Assembly (NCBI GenBank): GCA_031289315.1
Contig: JAITPR010000015.1
Coordinates: 1-35,100, forward strand
Direction of reading: 5' to 3'
From: Clostridiaceae bacterium
GTDB taxonomy: Bacteria > Bacillota > Clostridia > Christensenellales > CAG-917
Length of the DNA: 35,100 nt
Shown here: positions 25,101-34,100 of the stretch, piece after piece
How positions within the stretch are numbered: position 1 is the stretch's first letter
How the letters are laid out: every line of letters starts with the position of its first letter
Translations under genes and position numbers: made by a program
The notes under the pieces: model-generated
Seen by the model: the letters and a program-made list of their open reading frames with translations, nothing else
Told to the model about the DNA's origin: nothing
Databases searched by the model: none

Positions 25101-28100
25101 GTTGTCCCCCGCCCAGTTCGGGTTCCTTAAAATCAGTGTGTTTATAGATGAGGCGCCGAACTTCTGTCCGTAGCTTATTGCCGAAGCGAGGACGGCCAGC
25201 ACGTCAAGCCGCGCCTTCTCTATGCGAATTTTGCTTATGATAGCGTTGATTGACGGGTCATAACGGTGTATGTCCGATACAACGGTGAACTGAACCCTGT
25301 AATCTACGTCTCCGGGGGTGGGTCTAGTTGTGTTTACGTCAAAATCGCTACCATCGTTTCTTGCCACGACCGCCCAAGATAATGCTCCGACGGTGACGCG
25401 AAGGTTGTCCACTCTTCTGATATAGAAATATTTAGTATTGCCGTTTGTGTCGATGGAAGCAACCAAACCTGTATAGGGTTCATATGTTGTGCCGGAACTT
25501 CTGTAAACGTCGCCCGCATCAACCATTTGTTGAGTAACGTCGCTTGGCACCTTAATGGGTACAATCCAGTACGCGATAAACGGAATGTTTACGGCGTTCA
25601 AAAGCGAACCGTAACCCAATGTAACGGCGGGGGTAGAACTTGCAACGGTTGACTCTGCAAGGACTAGCGCCCTATTTACCGTCAGGTTGATTTGTAGGTT
25701 GCCGGTAGACACGTAGTTCTCCGCAGCAGACAAGGAAGCCCTATCCGTAGTGGTGTAGTTGGCGGTATCTGTCGGCGTAAATACGACGACATACGGTCTT
25801 GAACCGGAAACCGCAACCGTAGTGCTTTGCATAACCCATGTGGATTCCGGTACGGTCGAGGACGAAGCCCATGAAACCGTTCCCGCAACTCCGGCGGAAC
25901 TACTAAACGGGTTTAAAGCTTGCGCGCTCCACGTGATTAACGAATGGGAGAGCGACTGCCCCGCGGAAATATCAGCCGCCGTTGCTGCGGTATTATTCCA
26001 CTTACCCTCACCGTCGACTACGATTATCGGAGTGGTTTTTTGCATCTCATAGCGCACCAAAACATACATGTTATCCGCGCAGTCTACGGTTACGTAGTTT
26101 GAATAGATGCCGTCGGTAGTACCGAAGTTCATCTTGACACCGAAAGCATCGACCGCATCGCGGAACAAGCTGATGCCCAGTAAGGCTTCAAGTTGTGCTT
26201 TGGTATAGTAAGCGGAAACTCCGTTAGCATCAAAGAACGACACATTTTTTGCAAGTATGTCCGTAATCAGTTGCGCATGAGCGGCAACGGTTAAGGTTCC
26301 GCCTATGGGTTGTGTCCACACCCAACCGTTATTGTTGTTGTTGTTATCGGTGTTGTAGGTTAATATGCCGTTAGGAGCGGTACTTGTTATGATGTTGCCG
26401 GTGTTGTTTATGGCATTGTTTTTGGCGGATAACGAGCCTTTTAAGGCGCTGTTACGTTGTCCGTAATATATTGAAGTGCTGTTGGTCACGCCGGAAACAG
26501 TCGAATCATTTCTAAGTGCCGGAGCGATTGTCGGCGAAGCCTTCAATACCAGTACTCTGAATGTTCCGATAGTTTGAGTGCCGGTGGAGTATGCAAAACT
26601 AAACGACTCGTAATTGAGGGTATCCGTAGGTGTAAAACGGATACTTACAACATGAACGCCGTTATTGGTTGTACCGGGAAGGACGTTGGGTAGGTTCCAA
26701 CGGCTGACCGTGTCGTCCCAAGACCAAGTGCCGGTTGCAAGACCCGCGTCGTACCAATCGCCGCCGGTAAACAGCGTACCGCCGCTTAATTGATGGGCGC
26801 CCGCAGTGTCGTTGATAACGTTTTCGTTCGCGGCAAAGTAGTCAAAGAAGTTTTGCCAATTCACTATGAAGGAGTCCCACGTCATACCGTAGTAGAACGC
26901 GGCGCCGCCGGCGAACGAAGTATTTACCGAACCCGCTATGGCAGTGTCATAGGCACTCTTATGAGATACGGTAACGTTTATCTTAGCCTTTGCCATTTTC
27001 ACGGAAACCGTCGCCTCGAAATCAGCGAAGTTGGTACCGACCGGCGTAAAGGTTGCTCTTGCCTGATAGAAGCCGCCGTTTGCCGCAGTAGCTTTGGGAA
27101 GATTGGCGGCCGGAATGGTCGCGCCGATATCCTCAGCCCAACCAAACGAACCGGATATTCTTACGTTGTTCTCGCCCGTTTCGTCATGCGGATTTACTAT
27201 CAGATAATACCCGCCCGCTCCGGTGATAAGATTGGTTAATGAGTTGGACACCGTAAGCGTACGCAATCTATTGCCGTATGTAAGTGTCGCGGTGTCGATA
27301 AGATTTATAGCACCCACTTGCGTTAAGGTAGCCTTGCTTACCGCAAGGGGAACGGTACTCGCATACGTTTCGTAACCGCTGTTTTCCGGATTGAAGTAAT
27401 ACTTCAAGTCATACGCAGACGCGCTTGCCGGTAATCTCTCAGTACTGGAATACGCGCCGTAAACCGTCGATTGCCACACAAGCGAACCGTCTATTATATA
27501 GTCCGTCGTGTAATTTGTGGGTATGGTGAAGTAACTATCTGGATTCCATACGGCGTTTCTGTTGTAGAAATAATAGCCGTTATTATTCGTAGTTGATTGT
27601 CCATTGTTATCTAAATAATACCCTTCTTGATAGGATGCTTTGAATAGGTCGGCACCTAAAAGCTGCCCATAGTAGAAGATGCCGTTTGCCTCATAGCGCT
27701 CACCCGATGCAAATTTAGTACTGGCTTCAACGGTGTTAGCGGAGCCTGCCATGACCGCCTCGCTCTTCTCGACAATTATGGTAAGTTTTAACGATTTCCA
27801 AACCTCTCCATCCGAGTCGGAGGCAAGCCGTTGATTGATATTACTGGCTCCCTTATGTGTAAACGGATTGCCGGTAATATTAGCTTCGTCACTCAATCCC
27901 GAACCTGTGGTGGGATATTCGTTTGCCCAAGGTCTGTACAATATGTCCACTTGCGTGGTATACCCGCCGCTAGACATGTTTATGTTGCTGTAACTCTTAT
28001 TGTTGTTCCAATTGTTCGGAGTGAATATACTACCGGCCGCTATTTTGAACACACCTCCCAAATACAAATTGTATTGATTATACGCTGTCGGCGCTTGAGG

Positions 28101-31100
28101 CGCTACGCGGTAAGGCACTTTCGAACCCACAAGACTATCAAAGAATTTATAATATGAAGGGAGTGAACCTTTTTCGGAAAACGCATCTGCCTCGACATAA
28201 CCCGTAGCAGTGGGCGCCCAAAGCACGTAGCCGGAGCCTCTTAACGCCTTATCGTAGGCGCCCCAGTCGCCTATTGTATCAATCCCCGTGGCAACATTAG
28301 CGCTGGTACGGGTATAATCACCCGCCGCAACAAAGATATATTCCGGCATATACTCGCCGTACTTAATCGTCATCGTAAAGTTATTTGCATTCATCTTGTA
28401 GTCCGTGATTTTTAAGATGATCTGCGCAGCCGTGTTCTGTAAGTTATTGAAGCTCCCGATGTTACGCGATACACGAACCCAAGAATGTGCGCTATCGCTC
28501 GTCGCAAAAGCGGCGTATACATCTATTTGATAGTAATACGTGCCTTTGGCAAGGTCTAGCGCGCTTTGTTGTGTCGGAGTAAGTGAAGGTACGCCGGTGC
28601 CGTTTGAATTGTATGGGTCTATCGCCTGATAGTTGGCGTCATAGAACGTGACGGTGTAACCGAACAACGTCGTCTGTGTGGCTTGCGCGTTTGCGCCGGC
28701 AAACAAGGTGCGGAGAGATTTAATCCACACTTGGTCCCCGGCGGGGTTAACGTTACCCGTTGCCGGGTCGGCAGAATCGCCACCGATGGACTCTAGCGTC
28801 CATATGCGACCGGCGAACTCCTCGACCTCAACGGCAGAGGGATACGTATATGCCGGCAACGGGTTAAACAAGGCAACCCAACCCGGATATTCGCCGACTT
28901 CCGTCGCCGCCCTTTCTGACGTGACCACATGAGTGAGTACGACTGTACTGCCAGAGAGAGCCAACGTAGTCGCAGCATACGTCATGCCTTCACCGCTGTC
29001 CAAAAAGTATGCGAAATGGTTGCCCGATCCCGCACCGCCAAAGCCCGCCGCCCCGGCGTTATAACCGCCGACGGTTAAGTTTACAAGAGGATTTTGAAGA
29101 GTACCCGTCGAGTATCTTGTGAATCCGGCAAAGTAATAACCGGCAGGTATACTATTTAAGTCGACTATATAACTTATCGTCGTTCCCGGCTTTACATTGA
29201 TAACCCCGTTTACAGCTTCCGCCCCATTAATGGTAACGAAGTTAATTATATCCCCCGACAAAACCGAGTATGTAACGCCTGCGGAAGAGGTGAGCTGATA
29301 TGCGCTCCTAAGGTATAAGGAAACCTCCCTCATTGGGTCGTAGTTGACAAGCCAAGCTTGTGCCACAGTTCCGTTACCCGGATTATACTGCAACTCAATA
29401 ATGGTGCCGGAGTTGGTTATAATTCTAAAGCGGAACAGCCCCCTCTTTAAGGGATTTGGTGCGTTTAACGCTACCGCTAGATAATTAAATTGGTCTATTT
29501 TGCCGTTTGAAAGGGTTGCGCCTGTGTTTGCCCATGACCAACCGCCTAGCGGCACCACATTGCCGGAGGAAACCACATGCGTGCCGACTTGCAATTGATA
29601 CAAGCCCGCTTGCCCTATAGCCACATTACTTGATATTTCAAAAGATATTGGACCGTTTAACAGCCAATTGTTAACAAGATCGCTGTATGTCAAGCCGCTG
29701 CTCTGACCTAAATAAGGGTTAAGTATTACTCCGTTACCATTAGTACTGTCGTTAATTTTAGGCGTTACCGACATCGTGAACGCCGTATTATCATAATTAA
29801 CCTTAATATAATTGAATTCATAGCTATCCGCCGTTGAACTGACATCGTTGCCATTATCAATATTCTGTTGACCAATAGCATAGGGAAGTAGCGATACGTT
29901 ACCGGACATGTCGGAAATCCTTATGAATATCTTCAACTGACCGACAAGTTCAACAATAGCATTAAGCGGCACGGTAAAGGTATACTCAAGGTATCCGTCC
30001 GCAGTTATTGATGAGGAGTATGCGGTAGCGTTATACGAGTCACCCGCCAAATCATTGAAGTCATTATTCGTATGGTTGCCCACGGCTATATTTGTAAAGG
30101 TCTTCGATGAACTACCGTAGAGGTACCAAAGGCTTATATTCCTTATGCCGGACTGCACGGCGGCGTTGTTGTCGGTGAGCACAATAGTAAAGCGCGCGGA
30201 CGTGTTCCACCAAATATTCTCTGCGCCATAGTGATTAACAAGCGTGTCGGGCGTAAAAAGTGCCCCTTGAACCGAGTCTATCGGCTTTACCAACGGATGA
30301 TCTTCATAGTGAATCTTCGTTTTGGTTATATCAACGGTAGGATTGCTTTGATCCAACTGCAAGCCGATGATGACGTAATTAGACGCAGCCGCCGCCGGTT
30401 TATACGCGCCGGGGAAGCCGTATTGTGTCTGCAATCTGATAAAGAACTTCTCGTTGTTGGCAAAAAACTGCCTTGCATACGCCGCTTGAGCGCTGCTCGG
30501 TCCGCTAAAGGAGTACAAGGGGAGTGACAGGTTTGTCAAATCAAACTCTATGTCGATATAGTTTACGCCATCGACGCCGAACTTGCCGCTGCCGATATTG
30601 CCTATGGTCAACCAGTCGTTGCCGGGCGAATTGAAGCCGACCTGATACTGGACATTGACCAAATTTCTCACCGACGCGTCAGAGCTAGACACGCGCAGAA
30701 TAAACTTTAAGTTGCTCCAAGCATTCCAACCGCCGGACTGCGTTGTAACGGTTGAGGTTATCGCCACGTTAGACCATGTTCCCGCCGCACCCATAAAACG
30801 ATCGCCGTTCGCAGTGACTTGATAGTAGTTGTAAGTAAGCGCGTTGATGTAGGTAATACGTTCCAACGCGTCGGACTCATTGCCCGCCATATCGGTTGCC
30901 GTCACGGAGAATTTAACCTGTCTGCCGTTAAAAATCTCCTGCACTAGCATTTGCGTACCTATATCAAGGAAGGTAAAGTCAAAGGAGCCGACGCTGAAGC
31001 TGCCCAAAAGCACGCCGTCAACGCCCGCGGGGAAGCTATACTGAACCCAAACGGGTGCGGCAAGCGTACCGGTGTTATAGTAGACCTTCAAGCGCCATTG

Positions 31101-34100
31101 CGCAAGACTAGACATCTTGAATGCGTAATCGGTTGCGCCGACAGAACCGCCGCCGTTGCCGGAAATCCTCACGCTGGCGTAGGTGCCGTCCGTGTAATAT
31201 CTATACTCATCCGTATCGGGGTATGCCGCACCGGCTTCGTTGCCTAGCCACAGGTTGTTGTCCTTCATGGCGGAAACGATCGGCTTTTCCGTGTCGAACC
31301 AAGCGGCGAACCTAAACGCCGCGTCGCCGTTTTGCAGACCGCCGACGGTATTCAATCTAGATTGCGTGCCGGTGGTGTCGGAGTTGTCGTAAGCTTGGCT
31401 CCTGACGATAAATGCCAGCCCGTACTGCCCGGAGAGCGGCTTATACCTAAAGGTAATCACCGTAACGCCGTTTGTCGTCACGGACGAGAAATTGCTTATG
31501 CCTAAGCCGGAGTCGTCCTTTACTTCAAGATATTTTGAGGCGCCGCCGTTAACCGCCCAATCCTTAAAGTCGGGCGCGACGTCGTATGTAGTTTGATTTG
31601 CACTTTCCCTTTGCGCGCTGTAGAAATACAACTTCGGCGTGCTGCTGTAGGGACGGTTTGCGGCGTTGACCACGGCTACGGTAAAGCTGAACTGGAGGTA
31701 ATCATTATACCACGTGGAGCCTAAGGCATTTCCGCCGATAGCAGTCTGCACGGTGGGCAGATTGGCGGCTAAGAAGACCGGTTTTTGGTTGTCGTATCTA
31801 GTGAGCAGCTCAATAGTGGTTTGGTTGCCGGCTACGTCGTAGACGGTAATCAACCATTCGTACTCACCGTAGGCGTTGATGTCGTTTATGGGATAGTTTA
31901 TATCGAATAAGCGGAAATACCCGTCGCCCTTAAGCGTCTTTGTGCCGTGGCGGTTTATATTATAGTTGTCGTCGGTGCCGGTATACGGTTCCCACGAGCC
32001 GCCGACGCGACGTCTTGACAAGCTGAACGCGTTGCCGTTGGCGGTGTCGCGGAAGCCGGAGAAAGCTATTGCCCCGGCGAACACATTGCCGTAGTTGTCG
32101 GTTTCTTCCGGAGAGGAAATCGCCGATGAGGACGCTTCTGCGACCTGCAAGGCGAAACCCAAGGTGTTTGCCGTCCACGGCAGGCTGCTTAATGCGAATT
32201 TATAGGCATAGTTATGCGTCCCCACCGCGACCGTCGGTATGGGCGTAGGATAGGTTGTGGCACCTATGGTAAGACCGCTCCCTAAAATCTTAGGCGCAAG
32301 CGTATCAAACGCAAGCGACACCGCTTGAGGATAAACGGGGGCGGTAAAATTACCGTTTGAGCCGATTGTGTTGCCCGTCGACGGAATCGGCGCGGTGGAG
32401 CCTATACCGAATTGATTGACGACGCGGAAACGGAAGGTCTCCGCAATGACGCCGGCAGCGGGACCGCTTACGGTAAACGTCATTTCAATCAAGCCGGCTT
32501 GTTGTATGTAATTGCCGCTGCCCGAGTCGGAGAAAAGCGACCACGTTGGATTGGAGCCATCTTCAGTGGAGTATTCAAAGCGCACACCGGCGCCGGTGTA
32601 AGAGTTGCCCGCACCTGCCGGGGTGTTGTCCTTAGGCGCGCGGAGAACAACGGTTACGCTGTCCCAATTTATCCATTTTTGCGTATAGGGGGAGCCGGGG
32701 AGATAATAATAGTTCCCCGCTTCGCCCGTCTTGGTCACGCTGTTTATACGCGGGGCAAGGGGCGTGGTCGTGTCAAACTTGACGCGTACCATCACCATTT
32801 GAGAGAGCGAATACCCTCTAAAGAAATTCTCGTTTTCGGTGCCGGATACCGCCGTGGCGCCCGCGTAGTTGCGGGTGCGTATCTCTATCACAAGCTCGGT
32901 TATGCCGCCGGCTGTGCCCGCGGTACTCAAATTGACCGCGGTGCCGTTAACGGTGGCTTGACCGCCGCCGGAGGGCTGCGGGTTTATGGATATAGAACTG
33001 CCGCCGGCATCAACCCACGTGGTATCGGTGCCTAGTACGTATGTGTTGCCTTCCCTTATGCGGAAAACCAAACTCATATTGGAAGCGCCGGCGGTGCTTG
33101 CGTAAGGACCGCCCGCAGTGGTAAGACCGCCGTTGGTTAAGCTTGCATTTATAGTGATGCCGTGGTCGGTATAAGTCAAGAAGTTGTTACCCGCCAAGGT
33201 TTGCTCGGTGGTCAAGGTGTTGCTTGCCGTCGCCGTCCCGGCGGTAGCGTTGCTTATAGGTATATTCGTGGGATTGGACAAAGTCGGAACCGCACCTATT
33301 CCGCTCTTATTGAAAGCCGCCCCCGTAAGCTGCGTTATAATCGGCGCCCACGGGTCTATCTTCAATTGGTATAGATCGACCTTCATGACCGATTTTCGCC
33401 CGTTTAACGACCACTGTCGTATATACCAGTAGTTATAGGTATTGGTAAACGTCATCTGCGTAGTGGTGACTTGAGATGTCTGCCCTATAGTAGTCGGGTT
33501 TGCCGTCGTCCATGACAATCCGTCGGTCGCCGTATTAGTCACGTCAAGGCTGCCGTTGGAACCGGCATAGTCAACTCTGCTGATGATGCCGTTGGTGCCG
33601 AAGGAGTCAAGCGTATATGCAAATTTCTGCTCGTTTCCGGTTTTGCCGGTAACCCACGCGTTGCTAGTTATGGCACCGGTCTTTGCCGCAATAGTCGGGG
33701 TCGCCGTTTCGTTGTATGTGAAAGTCAAGACAAGATTGTTGATTGTCAGCTCTCTTCCGGGATCAATGTCCTGATTACCCTCATCCCGGGCGGCTATTCC
33801 GGTTCCCGCGTTGACAAGAAACCAATAGGCTCCCGCTGAAGGTGTTATAGTTTTTGTATTGACCGGACTATGACCGTTGTAGCTTGCCGAAGCTTGTGCA
33901 TTATCCCTAAGAAGAGGAGTTAAGGTTGATTCACTAAAGTTTTCGCTAGTAAAAGCCGTCATATTATAAGATTGACCATAGCCGCTATTGGGAGCCGCGA
34001 TACTAATCGTATAGCTTATCGTAAGCTTCCCCATATCTATCATTCTTCTCAGCTGCGGAGAATTTATTTGAAAGGTCCAAGCCCCGCTTATTAGCGCGCG

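Noticed and set aside
19785..33432. Many 60-200-codon plus-strand frames opposite the giant gene
   Set aside because: They are mirror frames of a long, biased coding sequence and show Arg/Ala/Val-rich composition without motifs or ribosome sites.
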